Part shown: positions 1-10,340 of the stretch, piece by piece
Numbering within the stretch: position 1 is the first letter of the stretch
Layout of the letters: each line of letters begins with the position of its first letter
From: Erinaceus europaeus
Taxonomy: Eukaryota > Chordata > Mammalia > Eulipotyphla > Erinaceidae
DNA length: 64,000 bases
Direction: 5' to 3'
Assembly (NCBI RefSeq): GCF_950295315.1
Contig: NC_080162.1
Location: forward strand, 68,175,760-68,239,759
The notes under the pieces: model-generated
What the model was told of the DNA's origin: nothing
The model's database searches: none
Seen by the model: the letters and a program-made list of their open reading frames with translations, nothing else
Program-made: the position numbers and the translations under genes

Positions 1-484
1 AAGGTAAAAGGGGCTGGGAAAGGTAGGGAATTCCTTAACAACTGTTGCTAGGGGTCTAACTGGTAGGATTAATAATACCCTGTGGGGAATTAGGGAGGAG
101 ACCTTTCAGGCAAAACAATGATTATGTAGATAATAAGGGAGCAGGCCATAGTATCAGGAATGCAGGGTGCTTGTGAGGCAGGGAGTCTGATAAGATGAGG
201 CAAACCTTGGGGGGTCGTGTCCCTCTTTGCTTGACCTCTCAGTACAGAGAGAGAGACTGACAGGATGGATATGCCCCACAGGTCAAGCCCAACCTAGCTC
301 AACTACATCGTCACAATTTCCCTACAACAAATATTTATTTCTTAAAATACATTAATATATATATATTGTATTTCCAGAGGTGTGGGTATGAATCAAGTGT
401 TATTTCAGATCTCTTGATAAACTAGAAAAAGCAATGAAAAACCACCTGAAAACTCAACAAGATACAACAGGATTTCTTAAAAAC
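1..484. other. Unassigned flank, possible LTR remnant
   Basis: No open frame of note and no repeat I can name with certainty. The first 330 bases are less AT-rich than their surroundings and end near 'tttccctacaaca', which has the look of an LTR 3' edge, but I see no partner LTR, primer-binding site or internal region. Bases 345-475 are AT-rich. The last few bases before the L1 A insertion are probably the 3' tail of the old minus-strand L1 E. Treat the LTR idea as a guess. Confidence 0.25.
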
Positions 485-495
485 CTCATTTGTTG

Positions 496-2159
496 AGGGC
501 GGAGCCAAGATGGAGACTCCTAAGCAGCTGCTGGCTTGAGCTCTGAGGACAACTGCTACTAAGCATTGGTTTCTGGCCTTCAGCAGGACTGTGAACAAGA
601 CAGTCTAAGCGTGACACCAAGAAGGTGACTATAGCTCAATTTGGGTTAGAAATTAAAGCAAAAAGAAAGTAAAATTTTTTATTATTTCTCTCCCCCCTTC
701 CCCCATAGCCAGATCCCAGGAGTAGGGAGCTGCTGCTAGCAGGCGTCCCTCTGACCTTTTTTGTTTACCAAGATTCCTGGCTCACCAGAGGTGCCATTAC
801 AACCCTGTTCCTTTCTGAATACCTTGGCTATCTTTTTTTTCCCCTCTGAGTAAGGGACTTAGGCCCAATTTCAGTGATAAATATCTGACAAAAAACTGGG
901 AAAGACTGCCTGAAAGTTTTTTTTTTCTGTTTTTTCTTTTATTTTTTCTTTTTCTTCTTTTTCAATCAGTTGTCTAGACTCAATGTGTCTGAGCTAACAG
1001 GGAGCTGTCCAAGCTGCAGACCCACTGCTAGGTTTTTACTCTGTTCTGTTTTATTATTACTATCATATATATGTGTATTCCTTTGCCCCCCCTCAGGTTG
1101 ACCAAAATTAATTCTTAGTATGCTTTCCATTCCTAGGTGACTGGGTGTCCATTGTGAGAGGAACTTGTCTAACTCTTCATACATCCTCTATCCACTCTCC
1201 CCCTTCTCCCAACTCCTAGGTAATTAAAAACAAAAACAAAAACTCTCCTTCACTGATCTTTTTTTTTCACTCCTTTTTTCTTTTCTTTTTTTCTTTTCTC
1301 TCCTTTTGCCCCTGTCTTCCTTTCTTCCTTCCTCCTTCCCATGCTTCCAGAATTCACAGATACTCATTAGTGAATTATTTCAGGGAAGAAATCTGACTCA
1401 GACCCCCAACACTTCATCTCCACTATTCCAACCTTTGGGTCCATGGTTCTTCAACAATTTGTTTGGCTTTGCATGTTAACTCTCTTTTCAGCAACCAGGT
1501 TCCAGATGCCATCAGAATGCCGGCCAGGCTTCTCTGGACTGAAGACCCCACCAATGTGTCCTGGAGCTCCGCTTCCCCAGAGACCCACCCTACTAGGGAA
1601 AGAGAGAGGCAGACTGGGAGTATGGATCGAGTAATCAATGCCCATGTTCAGTGGGGAAGCAATTACAGAAGCCAGACCTTCCACCTTCTGCAATCCACAA
1701 CGACCCTGGGTCCATGCTCCCAGAGGGATAGAGAATGGGAAAGCTATTGGGGAGGGGATGGGATATGGAGATTGAGTGGTGGGAATTGTGTGGAGTTGTA
1801 CCCCCATCCTATGATTTTGTTAATGTCTTTCTTAAATAAAAATAATAATAAACAAAAAGGAAACAAAAAAAATCTGACTCAGAGTGGACTCTCTTTGTGT
1901 GTGTGTGTCTCTGCTCTATTTCCCTTTCTCCTCTTGCTACCCCTAGAATTTACAGTGAATAGTATATTTGCATAATTGTCTATTCCTGCTATCCCTTTTT
2001 TCCTTTCTCTTTCTTTTTCATTTGAATTTGGTTGCTATTTTTTCTAGGACCGCAGACATTGATGGGCTAACTGGTAGTGATTAAACTGCTTCAATATTTG
2101 CTTCAGTCACTATTGTAATTTCTGAGGTTGGTGACTGCATTTGTAATAAAGGTATTTAG
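496..2159 (+). other. L1 A 5' UTR (interrupted by L1 B)
   Basis: This is the untranslated leader of L1 A, rich in pyrimidine runs (for example 905-965 and 1255-1345) and without a long frame. It is split by the 467-bp L1 B insertion. The short frames here lie in UTR sequence that recurs in non-coding contexts elsewhere in the window, so none is called a gene. Confidence 0.6.
1403..1869 (+). mobile_element. L1 B: 5'-truncated L1 3' end
   Basis: This 467-bp copy of the common L1 3' UTR begins 'cccccaacacttcatctcc', contains the recurrent 'tgggtccatgctcccagag' block and ends in an A-rich tail with aataaa-like signals. It is flanked by a perfect 14-bp TSD, aaatctgactcaga, at 1389-1402 and 1870-1883. 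It landed in the 5' UTR of L1 A and is therefore younger than it. It carries no ORF2 sequence. Confidence 0.9.
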
Positions 2160-2495
2160 TATAGCATGGCTTGTACTCAAAACACATCAACTGAGGAACA
2201 ACAGGATATAAAAATAAACACATGAATAAAAAAATGGTTAGATCAAGAGCAAACAACTGCTACAACAATGAATGAATTCAAAAGACCAGAAGAAACTACA
2301 AATCAGCCAGAAGTAACCATAGATAAGAAAAGATGCAGGAATAATAAACTTATTAATAACAGAAATGAAAACAACTTTGGAGGAAAGGAATAGCAGTATT
2401 AGGGAAACAACAGATGAGACCCTCAAGGAAAATACTAACTACCTTGAGGTAATTAGAAAACTGAAAGCTGAAATAGCTGAAGAAAGAAGCTGAGG
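2160..2495 (+). pseudogene. L1 A ORF1 remnant (N-terminal and coiled-coil part)
   Basis: This matches the same part of ORF1 in L1 D. Both share a block reading ETTDETL-ENTNYL followed by RKLKAEIAE, which belongs to the coiled-coil region of the L1 RNA-binding protein. Stops and frameshifts are frequent. The frame ends at the deletion junction near 2475-2508, after which sequence from the far end of ORF2 follows. The RNA-recognition and C-terminal domains are absent. Confidence 0.65.
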
Positions 2496-2499
2496 GAAG

Positions 2500-3385
2500 G
2501 GAAATACCTAGAGGAAAACATTGGTGGAACACTTTCCCACCTAAACCTCAAGAGCATCTTTGATGAAGCAAACCCAATTGCAAGGAAGATTAAGCAGAAA
2601 AAAAACCAATAGGACTACATCAAATTGAAAAGCTTCTGCACAGTCAAAGAAACTATCACACAAACAAAGGGACCCCTCACGGAATGGGAGAAGACCTTCA
2701 CATGCCATACATCAGACAAGAGACTAATCACCAAAATATACAAAGAGCTCAGCAAACTTAACAACAAAAAAGCAAATGACCCCATCCAAAAATGGGCAGA
2801 GGATATAAACAAAACATTCACTTCAGAGGAGATCCAAAAGGCTAACAAACATATGAAATACTGCTCCAGATTGCTGATTGTCAGAGAGATGTAAATAAAG
2901 ACAACATTGAGATACCACCTCACTCCTGTGAGAATGGCATACATTAAAAACAACAGCAGCAACAAATGTTGGAGAGGCTGTGGAGACAGAGGAACCCTTT
3001 TGCACTGCTGGTGGGAATGTAAATTGGTCCAGCCTCTGTGGAGAGCAGTATGGAGAACTCTCACAAGGCTAGACATAGACCTTCCATACGACCCAGTAAT
3101 TCCTCTCCTGGGGATATACCCCAATATTCCATGATGCTCAATCAAAAAGATATGTGTACACCTATGTTGATAGCAGCACAATTCATAATAGCTAAAACCT
3201 GGAGGGAACTCAGGTGCCCAACAACAGATGATTGGCTGAGAAAGCTGTGGTATATATACACAATGGAATACTATGCAGCTATTTAGAACAATGAAACCAC
3301 CTTACCTGACCCATTTTGGACAAAGCTAGAAGGAATTATGTTAAGTGAAATAAGTCAGAAAGACAAAGATGAATATGGGATGATC
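2500..3385 (+). pseudogene. L1 A ORF2 remnant (C-terminal third)
   Basis: Translation gives the L1 ORF2 C-terminus: YLEENIGG, then [13 protein letters not shown], a Cys-rich stretch [20 protein letters not shown] (about 2960-3020), then [14 protein letters not shown]. The Cys/Trp-rich block is typical of the L1 ORF2 C-terminus. Stops occur at about 2610, 2892 and after 3130. Frames 2625-2894 and 2907-3134 are its longest open pieces. The endonuclease and RT domains were lost in the internal deletion. Confidence 0.8.
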
Positions 3386-3851
3386 CCACTCAACAGAAGT
3401 TGAGAAAGAAGAACAGAAGGGAAACTAAAACAGGATCTGATTCAATCGAGAATAGGGCAACAAAATAAAAACCCTGTGGTGAGGGGGTGGGTGGACATTC
3501 GGCTTCCCAGGGCAGTGGGGGTGGGTGGGATGGGACACAGTCTTTTGGCGGTGGGAATGGTGTTTATGTAAACTCCTATTAAAATGTAGTCATGTAAATA
3601 ACTATTCAATTAATATAGGAGGGGAAAAATTGATCATATGTCTAGAACTTTTAAAAACACAGACTGAGTTTTTTTAATACATAGGCTGAGTCTTTGATAT
3701 GTTGACTATCTCAAAAGCCTAGACCAGGGAGAATAGAAGCAACTGGTGACACTGCTATATACAAGACACTATATACAGCAAACCTAACAAAGGGACTTTT
3801 CAAAGTTAACCCAATTACCAAGTAATGTGAGGATAACAGTAACTATCCATT
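3386..3851 (+). other. L1 A 3' UTR, first part
   Basis: Post-ORF2 sequence of L1 A with a G-rich tract at 3510-3534 (runs of three to five G, quadruplex-prone). It matches the L1 C 3' UTR up to 'taactatccatt', where L1 C is inserted. The continuation is found at 7487 after L1 C. Confidence 0.8.
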
Positions 3852-6080
3852 AGAACAAAAAAGTAAAACTACAGACCAATATCGCTGATGAACACAGATG
3901 CCAAAATATTAAACAAGATCTTGGCCAACCGGATACAGCAACATATCAAAAAGATTATTCATCATGACCAAGTGGGACTCATCCCAGGAATGCAAGGCTG
4001 GTTCAACATCTGTAAGTCAATCAATGTCATTCACCACATCAATAAAAGCAAAGCCAAAAACCACATGATTATCTCAATAGATGCAGAGAAAGCCTTTGAC
4101 AAAATCCAACACTAATTCATGATCAAAACTCTACAAAAAATGGGAATAGATGGGAAATTCCTCAAGATAGTGGTGTCTCTATATAGCAAACCTACAGCCA
4201 ACATCATTCTCAATGGACAGAAGCTGAAAGCATTCCCCCTCAGATCGGGGACTAGACAGGGCTGTCCACTGTCACCGTTACTCTTCAATATAGTATTGGA
4301 AGTTCCTGCCATAGCAATCAGGCAAGAGAAAGAAATCAAAGGAATACAAATTGGAAGGGAAGAAGTCAAGCTCTCAGTATTTGCAGATGATATGATAGTA
4401 TACATAGAAAAACCTAAAGAATCCAGCAGAAAACTACTGGAAGTTATTAGGCAATATAGCAAGGTATCAGGCTACAAAATCAATGTACAAAAATCAGTGG
4501 TATTTCTTTATGCAAACACTAAATCTGAAGAAGAAGACATCCAGAAATCACTCCCCTTTACTGTTTCAGCAAAATCAATCAAATACCTAGGAATAAAGTT
4601 GACCAAAGAAGTGAAAGATTTGTATGCTGAAAACTGTGAGTCGCTACTCAAGGAAATAGAAACTGATACCAAGAAAAGGAAAGACATCCCATGCTCATGG
4701 ATTGGAAGAATAAATACCATCAAAATGAATATTTTCCCCAGAGCCATATACAAATTTAATGTAATACCCATCAAAGTTCCACCAAGCTTCTTTAAGAGAA
4801 TAGAACAAACACTATAATCATTTATCTGGAACCTGAAAACACCTATAATTGCCAAAACCATCTTGAGGAAAAGAAACAGAAATGGAGGCTTCACACTCCC
4901 AGACCTTAAACTATATTATAAAGCTATCATCATCAAAAAAGCATGGTATTGGAACAAAAATAGGCACACAGACCAGTGGAACAGAATTGAAATCCCAGAA
5001 ATAAATCCCCACACCTATGGATATCTAATCTTTCATAAGGGGGCCAAAAGGATTAAATGGAAAAAGGAGGCTCTCTTCAATAATTGTGCTGGGAAAACTG
5101 GGTTGAAATGTGCAGAAGAATGAAATTGACCACTTTATCTCACCAGAAACAAAAATCAACTCCAAATGGATCAGAGACCTAGATGTCAGACCAGAAACAT
5201 TCAAATACTTAGAGGAAAACATTGGTAAAACACTTTCCCACATACATCTCAAGGACATCTTTGATGAATCAAACCCAATTGCAAGGAAGACTAAAGCAGA
5301 AACAAACCAATGGGACTACATCAAATTGAAAAGCTTCTGCACATCCAAAGAAACTATTAAACAAACAGAGAGACCCCTCACAGAATGGGAGAAGATCTTC
5401 AAATGCCATACATCAGACAAGAAACTAATCACCAAAATATATAAAGAGCTCAGCAAACTTAGCACCAAAAAAGCAAATGACCCCATCCAAAAATGGGCAG
5501 AGGAAATGAACAAAACATTCACCACAGAGGTGATCCAAAAGGCTAACAAACATATGAAAAACTGCTCTAGGTCACTGATTGTCAGAGAAATGCAAATTAA
5601 GACAACACTAAGATACCACCTCACTCCTGTAAGAATGGCATACATCAAAAAGGACAGCAGCAACAAATGCTGGAGAGTTTGTGGGGACAGAGGAAACCTT
5701 TTACATTGCTGGTGGGAATGTAAATTGGTACAGCCTCTGTGGAGAGCAGTCTGGAAAACTCTCACAAGGCTAGACATGGACCTTCCATATGATCCAGTAA
5801 TTCCTCTCCTGGGGTTATACCCCAAGGACTCCATAACACCCAACTAAAAAGAGGTGTGTACTCCTATGTTCATAGCAGCACAATTCATAATAGCTAAAAC
5901 CTGGAAGCAACCCAGGTGCCCAACAACAGATACTCGAGTGGCTGAGAAAGCTGTGGTATATATACACAATGGAATACTATGCAGCTATCAAGAACAATGA
6001 AGCCACCTTCTGTGACCCATCTTGGACAAAGCTAGAAGGAATTATGTTAAGTGAGCTAAGTCAGAAAGATAAAGATGAAT
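3852..6080 (+). pseudogene. L1 C ORF2 remnant (RT palm to C-terminus)
   Basis: RT motifs are visible in order: [15 protein letters not shown] with the motif A aspartate (about 4070-4112), [12 protein letters not shown] (motif B, about 4255-4290) and FADD at 4380-4391 holding the catalytic aspartate pair. The Cys-rich C-terminal block lies at about 5660-5725. One frame covers 3888-5123, apart from stops near 4113 and 4815, both plausibly single-base changes. A frameshift near 5100 moves the rest to the frame 5110-5847, which ends in another stop. The endonuclease domain is absent through 5' truncation. Confidence 0.88.
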
Positions 6081-7478
6081 ATGGGATGATCCTACTCATC
6101 AACAGAAATTGAGTAAGAAGATCTGAAAGGGAAACTAAAAGCAGGACCTGACCAAATTGTAAGTAGGGCCCCAAAGTAAAAACCCTGTGGTGAGGGGTAG
6201 ACATGCAGTTTCCTGGGCCAGTGGGGGGTGGGAGTGGGTGGGAGGGATGGGTCACAGTCTTTTGGTGGTGGGAATGGTGTTTATGTACACTCCTAGCAAA
6301 ATGTAGACATATAAATCACTAGTTAATTAATTTGAGAGGGGGAAAATCAATTGTATGTCTCAAAGATTTTCAAAACACAAACTGAATCTTTTTAATATAT
6401 AGGCTGTGTATTTGATATGTGGACTCTCTCAAAAGCCTAGACCAAGTACATCAGAAGCATCCAATAGCACAGCTATATACAAGATACTGGGTACTGTACA
6501 GCAAACCATAACAAAAGGACTTTTCAAAGTTAACCCAATTACCAATTAATGTGATGATAACATTAACTATCGATTTTCTTTTTGAACCCTAAGACAGCAG
6601 GAACCTCACATCTCCACTATAGAGCCCCTACTTCCCCCTGTCCTGGAACCCTTGGATAGGGCCCACTTTCCTGTATGCCTCTCCCAATCCATATAAAATA
6701 ATATTGCACCTGCCGATCACAACCTAACCAACGCAACGATTGCCACCTCAACATGCTTCACTTCAGACTGTGTCCAGAGACTTCACGTGTGGAATGACAA
6801 CCCTTCAGCTTCATTACTCGGGTGAGACCTTTCCTTTCATAGTATACTCTAATTCCATCTCAGGTGGTTCACTTTCTAACAAAGTCCCAAAACCTAGATA
6901 TACACCAGTTTCTGTGAGAGAGAGCATATGTTCACATGTATCTGTAAACTACTGCAAAATATATACCTGAAAGCAGAAGTACACTAGAGTTTGCAGTGAG
7001 TACCTCCCTAACACTTCCTCTCCACTGTTCCAAGCTTTGGGTCCATGATTTCTCAATAATTTGTTTGGCTTCGTATGTTGACTCTTTTTTCAGTCACCAG
7101 GTTCCAGATGCCACCAGGATGCTGGCTAGGCTTCCCTGGATTGAAGACCCCACCAATGTGTCCTGGAGCTCAGCTTCCCCAGAGACACACCCAACTAGGG
7201 AAAGAGAGAGGCAGACTGGGAGTATGGACTGACCAGTCAACGCCCATATTCAGTGGGGAAGCAGTTACAGAAGCCAGCCCTTCTACCTTCTGCAACCCTC
7301 AATGACCCTGGGTCCATGCTCCCAGAGGGATGGAGAATGGGAAAGCTATCAGGGGAGGGGGTGGGATATGGAGATTGGGTGGTGGGAATTGTGTGGAGTT
7401 GTACCCCTACTACCCTATGGTTTTGTTAATTAAGCCCTTCTTAAATAAAAAATAATAATAAATAAATAAATAAATAAA
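6081..7478 (+). other. L1 C long 3' UTR
   Basis: About 1.4 kb of untranslated sequence after ORF2. A guanine-rich tract at 6215-6250 is followed by an AT-rich part and then the roughly 900-bp block that recurs at 7487-8378, 60000-60860 and, truncated, at many places in the window. Frames such as 6740-6970 and 6996-7232 recur in several copies but lack a consistent coding frame, so they are not called as genes. A-rich tail at the end. Confidence 0.8.
6215..6250 (+). other. G-rich tract in L1 3' UTR (G-quadruplex-prone)
   Basis: At least five runs of three or more G within about 35 bases. The same position in L1 A (3510-3534) and on the minus strand of L1 F (61172-61209) is also G-rich, so the feature is kept in this subfamily. 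G-rich 3' UTR tracts are known in mammalian L1s. A quadruplex here is inference. Confidence 0.6.
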
Positions 7479-7486
7479 TATCCATT

Positions 7487-8378
7487 GTCTTCTTGAATCC
7501 TAAGACAGCAGGAACCTCACATCTCCACTATAAAGCCTATATTTCCCCCAGTTCTAGGACCTTAGGGTGGGGTGCACTTTCCTGTATGCTTCTCTCAATT
7601 CATATCAAATAATATTGCATCTGCTGATCATAACCTAATCAACGCAACGATTGCCTCCCCACCATGCTTCACTTCAGACTGTGTCCAGAAACTTCAGGTG
7701 TGGAATGACAACCCTTCAGTATCATAACTCAGGTGAGACCTTTCCTTTCATAGAATTCTCTAACTCCATTCCAGGTGGTCACTCCCCAATAGAATCACAA
7801 AACCTAGATATAGACCAGGTCCCCTGAGATACAGCATATGTTCACAGGTATCCATGAACCAGGGAAAAATATATACCTGAAAGCAGAAGTACACAAAAGT
7901 CTGCAGAGAATACCCCCCAACACTTCATCTGCACTATTCCAGCCTTTAGGTCCATGACTGTTCAACAATTTGTTTGGCTTTGTATTTTAACTCTCTTCTC
8001 AGCCATCAGGTTCCAGATGCCAGCATGATGTCGACCAGACTTCCCTGTACTGACAATCCCACTAATGTATCGTGGAGCTCTGCTTCCCCAGAGACCTACT
8101 CTACTAGGGAAAGAGAGAGGCAGACTGGGAGTATGGATCGACCAGTCAACACCCATGTTCAGCAGGGAAGCAATTACAGAAGCCAGACCTTCCACCTTCT
8201 ACAACCCACAATGACCCTGGGTCCATGCTCCCAGATGGATAGAGAATGGGAAAGCTATCAGGGGAGGGGATGAAATATGGAGACTGGATTGTGGGAATTG
8301 TGTGGAGTTGTACCCCTCCTATCCTATGGTTTTGTTAATGTCTCCTTTCTTAAATACATAAATAAAAGTAAAAAACAT
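7487..8378 (+). mobile_element. L1 A 3' UTR, second part after L1 C
   Basis: Starts at 'gtcttcttgaatcctaag', the continuation of the sequence broken at 3851. It runs through the recurrent L1 3' block (for example 'ccctgggtccatgctccc' near 8215) to an A-rich tail. It is more diverged from L1 C than L1 C is from L1 F, in keeping with L1 A being older. Confidence 0.82.
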
Positions 8379-9346
8379 CTCATTTGTTGGATTAATTAAT
8401 GGTTTACACTTTTGGATGTGGATTTCTGGAGGCAGGGCTATGGAGCAGCAGCAGCTGTGGTTCTCTCCTGTCCACTCTCGGGTCAACTAGGAATACTTGA
8501 GACCACCTGGGACCACAACAAGACAGTACTAGAACAACTTCAGGAACCCACCAAAGAAACCACTGGTAAGTGTAAACATCTGTGGTTTGTGAACAGGGAG
8601 GAGCCTACTGAGAGATTGAGCAGCTGGTAACAGTCTTGCAGTTTACCATTTGTGGCATCACCTCCAGTCTGCTTTACCTACAAAATGACTGCTGAAGGGA
8701 GGAGAGGACTCCCCTAAGACTCAGCAAGTGAAACTGTGGGTATCCATTGCTACTGCCCTTATAGGCTGGAGCAGCAGAGGGGAATCCCTGTGCTGATAAC
8801 TGAACAGAAAACTCAGGCGAAGAGGTATACCTCAGTGGCCTAGCACTGTGTCTGTATAGTGGAAGCCTTTCCACATTGTTCTCCTGATGAAAACATGGCG
8901 AATAATTGCCTCAGAACCTACAGACTATAAATGGGACTTGTTTAGAAACTCACAGGGCCCAGCAGTGCTGCCTGGCTTGGCAGAGAAACTGAATTGAGCC
9001 TGGAGCTTTGGATCCTTGGGGTGTGAGAGTCTCTTTGCATAACACTGTGCCATCTTTCCCACATCCTGCTTGACCTCTTGGTCTAGAGTGAGTGATTAAG
9101 CTAAGAAGCCTACTTATACTATCAAAGCCCTCAGATTCCCATAGCCTACAGGGAAGAAAAAGAACAAAAGAGGTTTTTAACAGGCTCTGTGCTCCAATTT
9201 AGGGATTTAAATAATATTAAAACAACTATTAATTTCCACAACTGTGAACCCTTTAAATACCATACTTAGACACAAGTCAATCCAGGCAAGAGTGATCAGT
9301 AATTTGAAAAGTACTGAGAGAGGGACCTCATAACATACTATATAAA

Positions 9347-10284
9347 ATGGTTAAACCAACAAGAAGAAATATTGGAGAAATGAAGTAGGACAAGAGTCTA
9401 GCTAAAAGCCCCCCAAAGTTTGAACCACAAAATAGTGAGGTTAACATCCAAATGCTTGTAAAGGAAATAGTCACAGGAGTGAGTAAAGAGTTTGAAAGAA
9501 TTTTCATCAGAAATGTAGAAACAACAAATGAGACTCTGGAAGAAAACACTAATTATCTCAAGGTTATTAGAGAGCTGAAAGCTGAAATAGCTGAGCTAAG
9601 AACACAACCAACTGAACAAGCTAAAACAGTATCAGAACAGGGTAACAAAATAGGTGAACTTCAGAAAACAGTAGAGGGGAAAGAGAATAGACTAAATGAG
9701 GCTGAAGACAAAATTAGCAAGATCGAGAACGAGTTAGAGACAACTAAAAAAGAAGTAAGTGATCACAAAAAGAGATTAAGAGATACTAAAAACATCAACA
9801 AAGACCTATGGGGTGACTTCAAAAGAAATAATATATGCATTATTGGCTTAACAGAGGAAGCAAGAGAGGAAGGGGAAGAAAGCATTCTTTAGGACATAAT
9901 AGCTGAGAACTTCTCTAGACTAGACAACAGAGGGTCCCAAACAGAATTAATCACAACTTAAAGACATATCATATTTAGAATGAAAAGGAATAGAGATAAA
10001 GAAAGGATCCTGGAGGCTACAAGAGAAAAAAAAATGTCACCTACAGTGGAAAAACCCATAAGATTAGAACAGACCTCTCCACACAAACACTACAGGCCAG
10101 AAGAGAATGGCAAGATATCTATCGAGTTCTCAATGAGAAAAGCTTTCAACCAAGACTACTGTATCCTGCTAGACTGCCATTCAGTCTAGATGGAGGTATA
10201 AAAACCTTCTCAGACAAGCAACAGTTTAAAGAATCAACTATCACCAAGCCTGCCCTGAAGGAAGTTCTGAAAGTCCTCCTATAA
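9347..10284 (+). pseudogene. L1 D ORF1 (RNA-binding protein) pseudogene
   Basis: The ATG at 9347 is followed by MVKPTRR, with a stop at 9386 that is probably a former CAG codon. The open stretch 9452-9892 shows a coiled coil with many K/E heptads (about 9540-9790), then NNICIIGLTEE, the start of the RNA-recognition domain. After a stop at about 9890 the C-terminal domain continues in mixed frames and ends EVLKVLL then TAA at 10284. At least three stops or frameshifts prevent function. In intact L1s this protein coats L1 RNA. Confidence 0.8.
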
Positions 10285-10340
10285 ATAGTCAGGCCACCAT
10301 AAATAGGCCATATATCAGGACAGTCTAAAAATCTACAAGA

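Larger units (their letters stand above)
3852..7478 (+). mobile_element. L1 C: 5'-truncated L1 nested in L1 A
   Basis: Begins inside the fingers of ORF2 RT, runs through the ORF2 C-terminus and a 1.4-kb 3' UTR, and ends in an A-rich (aaat)n tail at 7440-7478. The 8-bp repeat tatccatt at 3844-3851 and 7479-7486 fits a TSD. The 3' UTR of L1 A, cut at 3851, continues exactly at 7487. L1 C is closely similar to minus-strand L1 F at the other end of the window, so both probably belong to one relatively young subfamily. Confidence 0.88.
496..8378 (+). mobile_element. L1 element A: full-length ends, internally deleted, host of two nested L1s
   Basis: The 5' end 'agggcggagccaagatgg' resembles the start of mammalian L1 5' UTRs, including the aagatgg core bound by YY1 in human L1. 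The 3' end is a long L1 UTR with an A-rich tail at 8345-8378. The 11-bp repeat ctcatttgttg flanks the element (485-495 and 8379-8389) and fits a TSD. The element jumps from ORF1 to the ORF2 C-terminus near 2490, so endonuclease and reverse transcriptase are missing. Two later L1s sit inside it, at 1403-1869 and 3852-7478. Its own 3' UTR resumes at 7487. All frames are broken and it cannot be autonomous. Confidence 0.8.

Noticed and set aside
1..345. Full endogenous retrovirus at the left edge
   Set aside because: No paired LTR, primer site or gag/pol/env-like frame is visible. At most an LTR remnant.
1463..1975. 170-codon frame and similar ones at 7974-8273, 33240-33467, 53624-53839 and 59999-60436 (minus)
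   Set aside because: They share peptide pieces because they are copies of the same L1 3' UTR. Starts, ends and breaks differ between copies and they lie after ORF2, so they are not a new gene family.
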